A stretch of 64,000 bases of DNA from Apostichopus parvimensis (lineage: Eukaryota > Echinodermata > Holothuroidea > Aspidochirotida > Stichopodidae): positions 43,805 to 107,804 of the forward strand of contig KN886507.1 of the NCBI GenBank assembly GCA_000934455.1, written 5' to 3'. The translations under genes were made by a program, and so were the position numbers. Within the stretch, counting starts at the first letter, position 1; every line of letters begins with the position of its first letter. This document shows positions 12,393 to 25,300 of the stretch, piece by piece. The notes below the pieces were generated by a model. That model did not search any database. It saw only the letters and a program-made list of their open reading frames with translations, and was not told the origin of the DNA.

Positions 12393-15007
12393 TTCATAAC
12401 TGATATATTTTATCTGAAGACTGGGTTTGTCAAAACTTCTTGACCATGGAGTAGGACTATACCAGTGTCCACTTTGAGGTTCAGTTTATCTTCTGTTTTA
12501 ACAAAAAGAAAAAGAACAAGACAGAAAAAAGGTAACATGTGACATATCTTGACAAAGGCATGGAAGGATGAGACTAAATACATTACTGTATGCTCAGAGC
12601 TGCAGATCCCTTTGAAAAATAGAGCTTCTGTTTATCCCTAATTGGATTCAAATCTTTAAAACATGTTTTTTTTTTATGTTTGTATAATTTTCACCTTTCT
12701 TCTTTCTATCTTTCTTTCTAATGTTTCATCAATTTGTATATGTACAGTACACACATCATAATTTTTTTTATTGAAAGCTTGTAAGTTAGGGATATATTGT
12801 ATCGATAATCGACATTAAGTCAACAAAGGCAAGTCTTAACAGAGTGATGATTCATTTGAGTAATTACACACACACACACACTGTAGGTGTGTTTTACATT
12901 CAGACCGAGGACCCCATTGTTTTTTCCATTGTTTAAATCCACGTACCCTAACCTTAACAATACCCCATAACAATAGAATTCTTTCGGACGTGGTGATTCT
13001 TTAGAAATCACATCCGACGACCTGGAATTCTTTTGTTCAAGTCCTCGGTCAGAATACAAAACAAGTACACACGCACACACATACAACTGAGTGACACATG
13101 TACCTACGGTATGTGTGCCTACGGTACCGTACAGGTATCATGAATGCCTCAATGGTTCGGTACAGTATTTAGTGTCCAGCAGTATCGAAAAGTTCCCAAA
13201 TTCAACCGAGAGCATTGACATTTTAAGTATACAAAGTATGAAATCAGTGAGATGTTGGTTTAAGTGCAGTAGTTCCTATGTCAGCAATGCCTACTGGAAG
13301 TGCTCCCAATGTATACAGACTGTGTGTGCCACAAAGTATTTAAAATGTGTAGAAATTTGGTATGAGTTGATGTCCCAAGAAATAAATTCTTGTCATTCAT
13401 TTGACATTAATATCACTTGCAGTTGAGGAGGCATTTAAGGAGGCATTTTGAGGAGAATAACCTTTTAGTACAATTAATGAATCGAAAATGATATTGATGA
13501 AAGATGACTCATCAAATATATATATACAGTCAATGTAGTTTTGGGGCAGTGTGATGTCAGTACCCATGATATCTAACTAAATATGTTACAATGTGTACTA
13601 GTTACTTCCCTTCACCATTCAGCGGACAATTAAAGGAAATAGGAAACCAATTAGTAGTTTTGATGTAATTGAGTCAGTGTGATTACTTTCATATTGCCTA
13701 CAGGCCTAATTAAGAAAACCCAAATTGTAATCGCCAGTTTTAATTTGAATGCGTTTCACATTGACTTTCGAAACTGCACTTGGACACCGTAACGTGCGTG
13801 ATGATATCATCTAAGACTTGAAGAGGATTGTAGAGGTTGCAAGAGAGAGTATGGTCTATGACTCATCAGTATCATTTAAAATTATGCTGAATCCTGAATG
13901 TTGATTTGAGGTATGTATGTATTTTAGATCCTCCTGCAAGCAGGAACTTGCGAAGAAGCCATCATTGGCTTATCAAAGCCGCAAGCTGACCGAAGTCAGT
14001 CTCTTAGATTTATAGTTTAACGTCCATGATTATGAATTGTCAATTGTCAACAACTCTATAACTGGACGACATACAAATGTTAATCTTGGAGTGACTCGAA
14101 CTCCGAAATACGATAATCTCACTCAAGAGTGAAGCACTCCTTCTCTTTGCAAACAGTATGTGAGTTGTGAAAATTGGTATAAATTGTGATATTTTGTGAC
14201 TGAAGTCCCATAGAGTATCAGTGAGGCATCCTCTTGAGAAGAGGCACGGAGCTGAACTCTTCATAAATTCATCTTTATATTTTGCAAAAGGTTCCAAATC
14301 TGCAGGCATAAGAGTTAAGATATTTCAGTTTCTCAATAACAAGTGTTTTTTTTTGTGTGTGTGTATGTGTGTGTGTGTGTGTGTGTGAGTTTGTTGGGGG
14401 ACACCTTGTGGCCCACATGAGGGGGTTACTCTTTTGTGTTTGATTTTGTTGGGGGACACTTTGTACCCATAGGAGGGAGTCACCCTGTGCCCATGTCTGT
14501 AATCTTACAACGGGAGCAGTACTGTATGTATAGTACTGTACATACAACTTATACAGCCAAAGCCAGCTCTGCAGTTCATACCATCTACAGTATAGGTTGT
14601 GTGGCCTTGACATTTGACAAGAAAAGTTTGATCAGCAATCAGATAAAGTGGTTGTCTACTGTATGAACACTTAACCCTTTTGATATTTATAGCCCTAGAT
14701 ACATTTTAATTGCTAACTGAATTGTGTCTGTCTTCAAAACACAACAACATTTGAACCTTTTAAAGGTAAATGTTTGAATTACTGTAGCTAGGATGCTGAG
14801 ATGACTGTGCAAGCATCCTGCAGCTAGGCTGGTTAGGACATACTGTAATCTATCAAGTTATCGAGTTATAATTCAATGAATTAGATTGGTTACTGCATTT
14901 GCCACCTTCATATATAAATCCTCTCACCTCTGTAGCACCGATAACCTGTGAACAGCACAATAGGTTTGATAATTACATGTACAGTATGCTAGTACTGTAT
15001 CCAACAC
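12393..15007. other. intergenic, nothing recognised
   Basis: Contains an AC microsatellite (12867-12882), a GT microsatellite (about 14351-14390) and scattered TACTGTA words. No gene or full repeat is supported. Confidence 0.5.
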
Positions 15008-15376
15008 TTAAAGGGTGTGAAGACTCGCGCAAAAAGAAACATCTAATGCCGGTTATCTGACCTAGTTTCGAATGAGGTGTTACAGAACTGTTAGACACTA
15101 CCATTGATCCCAGAAAATACGCACACAGCTTGCTACCTTTCGGTAATTAGACACTTGTGTACAGTCAGTACATACAGCTACGGTCAATACCCACAACACA
15201 GTGTGCAAACGATACAGCGATGGACATCTCAGGTCCAGCTAAAGATAACAAGGTATCACATTGCATTACTGTCTGCATTTTGTAGCGACAAGCAGAAAAC
15301 TTCACTTGCAAGCAACGGAAAATTAACTTTTTCAGAGCGCGACACACGGTTTGGGGCGAGTCTTCAATGCCTTTAA
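15008..15376 (+). mobile_element. TTAA-flanked MITE, copy 1
   Basis: Begins TTAAAGGGTGTGAAGACTCG and ends with the inverted counterpart GCGAGTCTTCAATGCCTTTAA. TTAA lies at both outer edges (15008-15011 and 15373-15376). Two further copies lie at 34656-34969 and 36163-36525 in the opposite orientation, sharing internal segments such as 'cacaacacagtg' and 'gacatctcaggtc'. TTAA borders fit piggyBac-type target duplication. The element has no coding capacity. Confidence 0.82.
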
Positions 15377-16474
15377 AGAAAATTCTTAAAGGTACGACTG
15401 AAATGGAATGGACTCAAATAGAGAGCAGAGCTACCATTTATAACTCACTTTATTATGTGTTTTATGTGACCACAATGTATGTCAGTTATACTGACGGAAT
15501 TTGATCAACATCTGATCCACAATTATATCCTGCCTTACTGTTAATTACAACCCTGCGAGATTTTAGTACAGTATATATATTGAGAAACATCAGAAAGTCG
15601 CCAAACGTATTCCCGAAATCTGTGTTTTATCAAGTTAAAAATCATCATATATTGTCACGTTTACATGCTACAGTGATCTTTCTCCAAGTTACATTAATTA
15701 CAATTATGTTAAGCTACCTATAAAGTACACAACATGTTTCTATCCACATCAAGTGCTTTCAAATTCAGGTCAATAAATTTGAACCGTTTTCCAAAGTAAT
15801 CTCTAGAGGCCATTTTAGTCGCATTTTCTCCTAAATTTGAAGGCTCGGGTCCGTCACGTGTCATCATATGCGGCTTTCTTTCTTTCGAAAATATGTCGTT
15901 CAATCGTACGATGTTTTGTCATCCAGTCACGACCCACTTAGAAGCAAGGTCAGTCTAGTTCCGGGTTGCTGAATCCAGTTTCTTTAACAATCAACGGAAT
16001 CTCTCCGTATCGAGCTATACAATGTACGTAACTTAGGGGAAGACGAGCCATTTCTGGAACATGTTCTACAAGTCAATAACGAGGCGCACACGTGGCAATC
16101 TCAAACTCGATCTGTAAGGTACACAAAAGCGCGACAAGTTTATAGGTGCAGTCCAATGAGGAGGGTTTATTCAGAGTCTGGGCAAAGCTTATCTAGACTG
16201 CTTACAGACAGTAGTATTATTACTACAAGTACTGTTTAATAGTAGACAGAAAGTTTCCAATGGTTTTTGGACACAATTTTGAAAATTTAAATTTAAGATG
16301 AACTTGAGAAGATAAAAAAAAGACTTGGAAGGAGAAATAGAAACAAACCCAGTTGTCTTCTGGAGTTGACAAAAATCATCAATTGTGAAGAGCAAATCCC
16401 CACCCCCCACCCCCTCCCCGAACAGCTCTTAGAAGACAAAATCTGGCACTTCTTTTGGGAGACATAGTTGAGTT
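15377..16474. other. intergenic, nothing recognised
   Basis: No gene seen. A C-rich tract lies at about 16396-16425. Confidence 0.45.
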
Positions 16475-16740
16475 TAGTTTAGTAGAAAAAAAAGGATCAG
16501 GAGGGACACTCAAGTCCCCATCAAGGACCCTACAGTATAGGAGAGAAAAAATACTGAAGACACAAACACTCAGACCCGATTACAATGCGTAAAGTGCTTG
16601 TCCAAAGCATTCTTAAACCCATTCACACTACTTGCAAGTACAACTTTCTCAGGTAAACTGTTCCACTCATTCACCAATCCTATTAGAGAAAAAGTTATGC
16701 CGAAATGCAGAATATTAATCCTACTTTGTGACTTTGGACA
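16475..16740 (-). mobile_element. 3' end of CR1/Jockey-type LINE (ORF2 C-terminus)
   Basis: The minus strand carries 56 open codons ending at a TGA at 16570-16572. They include RINILHFG, LVNEWNSLPEKVV and NGFKNALDKHF. The WNSLPxxVVxAxSVNxFKNxLDKH pattern is the well-known C-terminus after the reverse transcriptase of CR1/Jockey-clade non-LTR retrotransposons. Downstream in element sense is a short 3' UTR with a hairpin-forming GGGGACTTGAGTGTCCC. This is a 5'-truncated dead copy. The codons are open but the upstream part is missing. Confidence 0.82.
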
Positions 16741-18424
16741 CATGATCTGTGTTTAAAAGCCATGTAGTTGAGAAGGTGTCATTGACTAAGTTTATCTGTG
16801 GTATGTCGTATTACTACTATGGTCTGTGAAAACTTTTCACTTTTAGGGCTATGTTTCCTATCATATTTTCCCATGTGAAATTTGTACTTTTTGGACGTCT
16901 CGTGAAATTTCGGAGGACTTTGTTAACATTCCGCCCTAGGAAGTCCTCCGTCATTCAACGAAATTACCGTAAAACCAGAATTGTGAAGAATTAAAACTGT
17001 AGGTTTATAGACTCGGTTTTATCATGTAGTGGAGACTGTAGGGCATAATGCACTGGGTCTACTGTGTAATTGCTAAAATTGTGTTTGGGCGGCAGTGTCC
17101 TTGTAAAACTTAAATTTTAAAGCCATAGAAGGCCAGCTCTAAAGTTTTGAGATCTGCGTACGGGCGACAATCTCCTTGTTAAAATTAAATTTTAAAGCCA
17201 TGAAAGATCAGCTTGAAAGACTTTTGACAAACAAATAATTGGGAGTTGGGACCCACAAACGAGCTGGAGTAGTTTACTGAAAGTATGAGTCCAGTTATTC
17301 GCGATAGTCTAGTCGAATGTTTTATAACAGACTTATTGACACTTGCAATGCCATCATTAAAGTACAGTAGGTCGTGGTAGAAAGAGCTTAAATATTTCAG
17401 GTTCACCATTTTCAAAACTTTGAAGAGATTTTTGCAAATGTCAGAAAAGAAAACTTTTGGAAAAAAAGCAATAAAGGAAGACATACAGTCTTGTAAATTA
17501 ATGTTCGGCACATGTAATGTTTCTCGATGATGTCACATTTAAGACTTCCCGATGTAAGTATTACAGCCTTATGGGTGAAAGGAACGTTTAATCTGTGATA
17601 CAATATATGTCCCAAGTGGAAGAAAATGTTCCTCAGCTGTTTCAGGACAAATTAAAGTGTAGGCAGCTAATAGACTTTTTGTTTAAAAACTGTCTTAAAC
17701 AGTTCTAGCAACCTTTTAAAATATAATTTGAGGCAATTCTGGTGACCTTTGATCAGTTTACATCTGACAGAGTGATATGATTGCAGATATATAGCCAGGA
17801 CTATTTGTGAAATCTATCTCCTGTTGGTTAGTCATGGAGCTTCAAGGTCTCTCTGTCGCAACTGTGTGAAAGGTCGACGTGTAAGTCTGTACAAAGTGAG
17901 TGATGGAATGTTAACAAATTACATTACAATGCCGTAATTTACAGCATCTATTGTCCTACCCGAGAGAATGGCTTCAGCATGTCAACATGTTTCTGAGAAC
18001 TGTTGTTTACATAGACTGCAGCATGTTGTTCATTTCGTTAGATAAGTAGAGGAATATTCTGATGACAGGCGAGAAGATTATGTTCTAAAGGACTGACGAA
18101 AAAGAAACGAAAAAGTAAAAGAAAAAGAGAAACAGTGGTGATATGCTGGCAGGGCCTCTGTGAAACCCTGCTCAGTGAAGAATATACTGTACACAGTATT
18201 CAATATGAAAACCCATTGGAATTAGCAAGTACAGATATGCACTTGTCTCTTGTGTGTTCAAAACACTACAGGGAACAAAATAATATGTCACTAGACACAG
18301 CCTGGGCTACGGGATGCTCGCAGTCAAACCCCCCCCCCCCAGTCCTGCTCATCTCCAACATTAATGTCGGACTACGTTTGATACATTTATGGAACAGGTT
18401 CAATTAAATGAGCTTGCACTCCTT
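16741..18424. other. intergenic, nothing recognised
   Basis: Two related short segments ('taaattttaaagccat', at about 17107-17125 and 17183-17202) suggest a diverged duplication. No gene is supported. Confidence 0.45.
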
Positions 18425-18945
18425 GGTGAGTTTCGGCGTGCACCCCGGAGTGGGGTTCGACGTGCAACCCTGGGTGGAATTAGACAAGCACCCCTGAGTG
18501 GGATTAGACATGCACCCCTGAGTGGGATTAGACATGCACCCCTGAGTGGGATTAGACATGCACCCCTGAGTGGGATTAGACAAGCACCCCTGAGTGGGAT
18601 TAGACAAGCACCCCCGAGTGGGATAAGACATGCACCCCTGAGTGGGATTAGACAAGCACCCCTGAGTGGGATTAGACATGCACCCCTGAGTGGGATCAGA
18701 CATGCACCCCTGAGTGGGATCAGACATGCACCCCCTGAGTGGGATCAGACATGCACCCCTGAGTGGGATTAGACATGCACCCCTGAGTGGGATTAGACAT
18801 GCACCCCTGAGTGGGATTAGACATGCACCCCTGGGTGGGATTAGACATGCACCCCTGGGTGGGATTAGACATGCACCCCTGGGTGGGATTAGACATGCAC
18901 CCCTGAATGGGATTAGACATGCACCCCTGAGTGGGATTCAACTTG
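18425..18945. repeat. 24-bp minisatellite, about 21 copies
   Basis: Unit of the form GGGATTAGACATGCACCCCT plus GAGT, 24 bp, in about 21 head-to-tail copies. Early copies are more diverged. The tgggtgg and tgagtgg variants are clustered. One copy near 18732 carries an extra C, shifting the frame. Because 24 is divisible by 3, frames stay open on both strands, giving octapeptide repeats. These have no start, splice or flanking coding support and are not genes. Confidence 0.95.
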
Positions 18946-21040
18946 CCTATTGTAGGTACAGCGGTATAGTACCTTATAATATTATATGCCTTTTTTAACA
19001 TACTCTAATGAATACTCTGACAATTTTAAACTATTTTTAATGACGAAAAAGAAACCGTAAAGGCTAGAAGCTAGAATACAGTAGGATCGAGACCTCATGA
19101 TATAAGGACAATTTAAATTCCGAATTTGTTTATAATGTAACCCTATATGTCAGTTTCCTGTGTCATCATCATACAGTAGTAGAAAGAACATTTATTAGCA
19201 AGGTTTTGTCTGCTTCATCCCGTAACGACGCAAACCACTTCAAGCAATTTCACACATGTCTGCTGACACACACACACTTACTGTACTTAGGGGAATTGGT
19301 ACCTAGGAAAAAGTGACATACTGTAGGGTATCATGTGTGAGTGACTAAGTTTAATGTCAGTTAAATTGTAATTTAGCTATGTCTAGATATAGCCACAACA
19401 ACACCTGTTTGTTCGTTTTATTTGTTTACATCTTGTCTGTGATAAATATATGTGTACGTGACATTAATGTTAAAACAACATACCATGTTTCGACATGTAT
19501 ATATTGATGTCATCTGTACTATGCTCTTGTGATGTTTGTTCGAACATTAAAACGACCAACTTATCATATAATGGCATGTACAGTACACAGTATTTGTAGT
19601 AAATTGAACTTAAACTCTTAAGTTTGAACATTGCTGCATACATGCAATCTGTCGCAGGAGTTATGATATCCTATATGCTAAATTTAGTTTATCTTCTGCT
19701 TTATAGGGTTGTCAACTTACAAGAAGCTCCAATCAAGTTTCTTGTCTTCATTCCCCAATCTCTAGTTATCAATCTCTACAACAAATACACTGCTTACTTT
19801 TCAATCAAAAGAGATTGAAAATAAAGTTTGATGACTTGAACCGAATCGAACCGAATACATATGTAATCCAGATCACCATGATCATCAAGTAATGTTACCC
19901 TTATCTACAGTATGTTCTGTAGTTAAGTACAGTATGTTGAGGTTGTGGTAACTCGGTGTCATTCATTGAACCCTAGCCATCTCCTATTGCCACATAACTG
20001 ACCATGTTATATATTTGTATGTACCACTCAATGTCTCATTCAAACCTTCCTTGGCACATACAAACTGTACTTGAGCAACACCTCTGTTATAACATTATAA
20101 GACAACACAATGTGCTCACAATCATTTATACCAGTGTTAATTATACTTTAAATAGTGATTCCTTTATTTGTTTAAGTTACTCCATTCCTCTTAAAACTCT
20201 CCTATGTATAGATCTACAAAAGTCTGGATACATTGCACTGCCCCCCCCCCCCCAACACCCCAATGATATTTATATTGCCATTTATATTGGCATTAATTAT
20301 ATACTTTCAGTTGGTGTTTTCTGTAATGTAAAGTATGTACATGTACTGAATGATGTCCGTCACTCCTTGCTTCCCTGTCTCCTCGCCACAACTGCACTAC
20401 CGTAGCTCTATGACTGCACGTGTCTATTAGAGCACTTGGTATCAATCCTCTCAGCACTGTCCTCTCTCATGCAATAACTGCCTCTTTCCCTGTCTCTGTA
20501 CCCCTTTCCCCTTATTCTATCATCCAATGTGTCTCAACTTGTATTCAGCTATGTACATAACTCTAATATTGCGGACAATTAACTGTACTCCAGAAATTAT
20601 ACAATATTAAGTATCAACTCTAGGAAGCACAATGACATGACATAGTTGAGAGTTTGGCCGCATGAAATGTGACATGTACTTATATATCTACTATTTACTG
20701 CAACTGGCAATTTAATTCAATTAAAATTGTATTCTACTGTTTCTCTTTCTTTTCCCTGTCAACGGTTAAATTGTAATGATTCGCCTATATATATTCAATA
20801 AGTACTGGACTTAGTTAAAAGTGTTAAATTTCAAATGTCAACAGATCTGCATCTTGCTGTGTGTTTTTTTTCCTTTCGAGTAGTTTAAATAATTAACTTT
20901 AATTTCCCTTTTGATTCCTTGCCGGAGGCAATTAAAGGAATCTTTATGCGATGGTGATGGTGTGTGTGTATGGTTATGTGCAAGCGTACAGTATGTGTGT
21001 GTATGTATGTGACACTTGCTTGTAAAGACAGTAACTCAAA
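18946..21040. other. intergenic, nothing firm
   Basis: A poly-C run lies at about 20240-20254. A pyrimidine-rich stretch at about 20361-20530 resembles 21771-21915 ('cctgtctcc', 'ctaccgt', 'cctctc'), possibly diverged copies of one repeat. No gene seen. Confidence 0.4.
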
Positions 21041-21395
21041 ACGTTAATGGTGGATTATCTTCATACTTGATGTGTGGATCCGTCATTTTTGAGTTCAAGA
21101 AGCCTGTTATCTTCTGTGAAGTTCAATGGTCACTTCGGATCAACAGAGGTCAAAGTCTGAAAACTTTGTGAACACGACAACTCCAAAACTACATCATTGT
21201 TGAACTTCATACATGGTATGCAGATTCAGCTTGTTGAATACAAGAACCCTATGGAAATGGGAGGTCAAAGGTCATTTGCGGTCAACATTTAAATGAAATT
21301 CTCAAAATCTTGTAAACATGATAACATAAGAAGTACATCTTTCTTGAACTTAATACTTAGTATACCTTTAACATTCCAGATAAAAAAGGTGACAT
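21041..21395. repeat. degenerate tandem repeat, unit about 120-165 bp
   Basis: Successive segments repeat the order 'cttcatac', 'gaagcctgtt/aagaaccct', 'ggtcaaagg/gtcatttg', 'aaactttgtgaac / aatcttgtaaacat' and 'acatcattgttgaactt'. The similarity is low but ordered, indicating old tandem duplication. A single related segment occurs near 33985-34090. Confidence 0.5.
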
Positions 21396-21970
21396 TTCAT
21401 TTACAATTTACAATCATGTGTGTATTTTTGTTGATATTTTTCTTATGTGTATTTTCTATCTGTGCTGTACATCATGGGGGTTCGCAAAAACTAGCTTTTG
21501 GTAGCTTTCCAGTGAATCCCCTCAACCATTTCATGCAATACTTTAATTGTCACTCTTTGATACCATTACCACTGTATGTAGTCTTGTTTATTCCGTAAAA
21601 TCTGTTACAAATGGTCGAAAAAAAGTTGTATTGAATTAAAACACTGCCTTTTGCAAAATTTGGTCTTATTTTCGAATCTGAGGAAAGGTTCGTAACACCC
21701 TAACTTCAAATGTGCTGCCCATTACAAAGTGAGCACTATCGATCATTCCAAGCGGTTCTTTAATTTACTTCGCTCCTCGCTTACCTGTCTCCCCACAACC
21801 TAAGCACCCCCATTCTACCGTGCCTAGAATGTCCTGGTAACCTTTTAACACTGTGCACCCTCTATGGCCGGCTCCTCCGGTCACCGCCCTTCCTTCTCAT
21901 TCTACCAACCAGAGTGTCTTGATTGCTATTTTCGAGCGGATTTTTTCATCGAATTTCGTCCACTTTTGGT
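21396..21970. other. non-coding upstream region of the receptor gene
   Basis: No supported coding or promoter element. The 5' exon of the receptor gene must lie somewhere upstream of 22128, but I cannot locate it. Confidence 0.4.
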
Positions 21971-22102
21971 TCTTTATTTTATATCAAGCGGTTTATTATT
22001 ATATCAAGCGGTCTAGCGAAGGAGTGGTCGCTTGATATAATTATATCAATTACATATAAACAAGCGGATTATTATATCAATAATTATTATATCAAGTGGT
22101 TC
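21971..22102. repeat. clustered ATATCAAGCGG direct and inverted copies
   Basis: Several copies of ATATCAAGCGG or close variants (about 21981, 22001, 22092) and one inverted CCGCTTGATAT-like copy (about 22028-22038) alternate with AT-rich spacers. The cluster ends about 25 bases before the splice acceptor of the first receptor coding exon. Confidence 0.6.
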
Positions 22103-22131
22103 TTTTATTTGACCTCTTTTGTTTTAGGTTG

Positions 22132-22318
22132 ATGACTGCTGAGTCAGAATGCGACATGACCACTACCATGCAGGGCAGTATGGACGTGACCCAGCAAGAG
22201 GGATTGTCGCCCCCATTTTATAGCCCGGTCTCAACCCCCGTCGTGGTTTTCCAGGACTCCACCCAAGTGTTCTTCAACTTTGACGCCACAATGCCTCAGG
22301 AGGTTGGGACTGTTCCTG
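22132..22318 (+). CDS. receptor exon 1 (A/B region, first coding)
   Basis: The acceptor at 22126-22127 follows a long pyrimidine tract. The exon begins at 22128 with four bases before the first ATG. The donor GTAAGA is at 22319. It encodes 62 residues starting MTAESECD and ends in phase 1. The ATG context is weak (T at -3). The frame is open upstream through the acceptor, so the true start could lie in an earlier exon. Confidence 0.8.
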
Positions 22319-25300
22319 GTAAGAATAGAATCTCATAAGTTTGAAGTAGCGGTTTTCCCTTTATATATGAGAGCGTGGTGGCCAATTGGCTAAAGCGTCG
22401 GACTCGTGATCCAAGGATTGCTGGTTCGATTCCTGCCTAGTTCATTACGTTGTGTCCTTGGGCAAGATGCTTTATCTCACTTGCCTCTCTCCACCCAGGG
22501 GTTAAGTGGGTACCTGTGAGGTAACTTGTCATTGGGCGCAGTATCTAACTGCAGCTGACTGGAGGGATTGTCTCTGGGACAGGTTATCATTGACCAGGGG
22601 TAATATAACGTCTGTAAAGCGTTTTGAGACCTATCGCTGGTATAAAGCGCTATATAAAAAGCAAATATTATTTTTATATTATATAGGTATGTAACTGCTA
22701 TTGCGTTTGTCCTAGTGAGGATGTTTATTTCAAAGGAAGTGACTAGGAAAGTTCCAGGTAGGACTATCATATGCTGTAGCTTTAACTAGGTTTTTTCTGC
22801 AGGCTGCAAGTACAGTCCCTGAAACTGCCTGCTATGGAAGGATGCTAGGAGTCAGGGGGGGGGGTTCAGGGGAGGGGGAGGAGGTGGGCTGGGCTACAGC
22901 ATTTTGCAGTCAGTACATAATCGTTTATGCTGTGTACAGTTTTACAAAATAGGCACTACATGTCTGATGGGTAATTCCTAATTTTTGATATTTTTGTATT
23001 CATCTTAGCTGAACAGGATTTTGCAGCGACAGCTTTTCAGCTTTTGTGACATTGGTACTTACAACGAATTTCATGTATACTTCAACAGGGATGTGCTCTG
23101 GAATATTTGAGTGCCGGGCAGATTGTGCGGTAGTGTGATCCACACCCTGGGAGAGGGATCTCATGGGTGGGGTACCCCCTCCCCATTGGACAAATTTTGA
23201 ACATGAAGTATGCTTAGGTGGTGCTATTTTTCCTATACTGTGCCATATATTCTCCCAAATTTTGGTTATGGTAAAATTTGTTAAATTATCATCAAAAGAG
23301 TGCCGGGCGGAAATGTTTAAAATACTGTTTGTGCCGGGCGGCATTCAGAACTGCTGGGCACAGCAGCCCGGTGCCGCCCAGTGTGAGCACATCCCTGCCT
23401 CAAGTTGGGCTGTACATAACGTTTGCAACAACAGCTGGCAGGAACAGGTTGAACTTGGGTACTTTCAATCACTAATATCTGGCACATTTGTGTCATATGT
23501 TTACATATCTAGATGGGTTTCTGTGTTTTTTGAATTAGTTAGAACAGTACAGTACATTACATTACATTACATTACAGTACATTACATTATTAAAGTAAAG
23601 TACAGTACTTTATAAAGTACTGTAATGTACTGTAATGTACTGTACCTGTATGTTACACTACTGTACACACAATACAATACACAGATTACAGTATTTCTTA
23701 CAGTACAGTGCAGGCATAACAGCTTCAGTGCAGCAGGTTTTAAGTACATGGTTCATTGCAGTATGGTACCCACTGTACACTGTTGAGTGAAGTTCAGTAC
23801 TATAGTACAATACTTACAGTAACACTACAGCTGACAAAAGTCCCCAATTAGAGCTCTCTATAGACTCCGTAAATTGACATGTCAAAATTTTTGCTGCCTT
23901 CCCCACCCCCCTCCCCCTGTGTATATAAGTATGTCAAAAACAAGACTTTCTTGAAAATATGTCCACTGGGGTATTGGCTGATTTGGGTTTTGAACATATA
24001 TTTGAGTTTTGTTTGGTTGACAAAGGAAGTCGCTTTATATCTGTTTGTTTGATATAGTAATACAGATCTCTGAAAGCCTTCTTGCAAGATTATCCTTGCA
24101 AGATTATCGTGCTTTTATAGGATTAGGTTAATCCCGGCTGCATGTATACCTTTAGTCTAGATATATACTTAATGTAAACAGACTATAAAGACAAGAGGCA
24201 AGTTGTAAACGTGACTGTACAAAAGCTCATTTTAAGACTGAGGGTTCTTGCTCGGATGTTTCAACATGATAATTTGTCAATTTGACGTATCGTCAGAAAA
24301 CTACAATTAGCATGCAAATTAGCATACTTGTTCTACAAATAGCTGTTTGAAAGGTTTGCAACCAAAATATTTTAGCCTTTTTTGTACCAATGCCTGTCAT
24401 AAAGAATTAAGATTTCATGAGTTTTCTTGAAGAATGTGTCATTAGAATCGGCAGTCTGTTCATTTTTCAGAAAATTGTCATCACCGCATACGTTGTATTG
24501 CCATGGCAACCATTTGTTATTTGTAACATTGCTTGTGAGAATTATGGCCATTTGATGATAATCTTGGTTGGTCGACTTTTCTTGAATACGTAAACGTCAA
24601 ACTATTGGATGAATGTTTTCCGATCGAAGATTAATTCCACTTCCTAGAGTCGTTTTTTTTTTTTTGGCGTCTCTTACATATTGATTGGATTATCTGAAGG
24701 CAGAATCTAATGAATGAAGACCTTTTGCTGACTGGAGATTGGTGGGTGTGGAGGGAAGGAGGGAAGGGGGAGGGGGTGATTGAGGGTAGCAGGCAGCAGG
24801 ACATACCATGGAAAATGTTACTTGCTATATTAAGTAAGTAAATGGCTGACCGTTTCATACTTTTTTTTGCAGGACTGGAACCAGAGGTGTCGGTGGAATC
24901 AACTGCTGATACATCGAGTCGGGAATCTAGTCTGGAGGACGCCATGAGAATACCCTGTAAAGTCTGCGGGGATAAATCGACAGGCTTCCATTACGGCGTC
25001 ATGGCCTGCGAAGGTTGTAAGGTAATTGGATTTGGTAGAGACAGGCCTCCATTATGGCCTGCGATGGTTGTGAGGTGGTTGGTTTGGTAGCGACAGGATT
25101 CCATTACAGAGTCATGGCCTGCGATGGTTGTAAGGTGATTGGTTTGGTAGGGACAGGATTCCATTATGACGTCATTGCCTGCGAAGGTTGTAAGTTGATT
25201 GGTTGGGTAGCGACAGGCTTCCATTATGATGTCATGGCCTGCGTAGGTTGTGAAGTGATTGGCTTGGTAGCGACAGGCTTCCATTATGACGTCATGGCCT

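Noticed and set aside
18389-19001. Four long open frames made of octapeptide repeats
   Set aside because: They follow from the 24-bp minisatellite, with no starts, splice context or flanking coding sequence.
22369-22440. Functional tRNA gene
   Set aside because: It has boxes A and B but is followed by a repeated SINE body, and the cloverleaf is imperfect.
23078-23405. 8-bp target duplication around the hAT-like element
   Set aside because: The flanking octamers do not match well enough to call.
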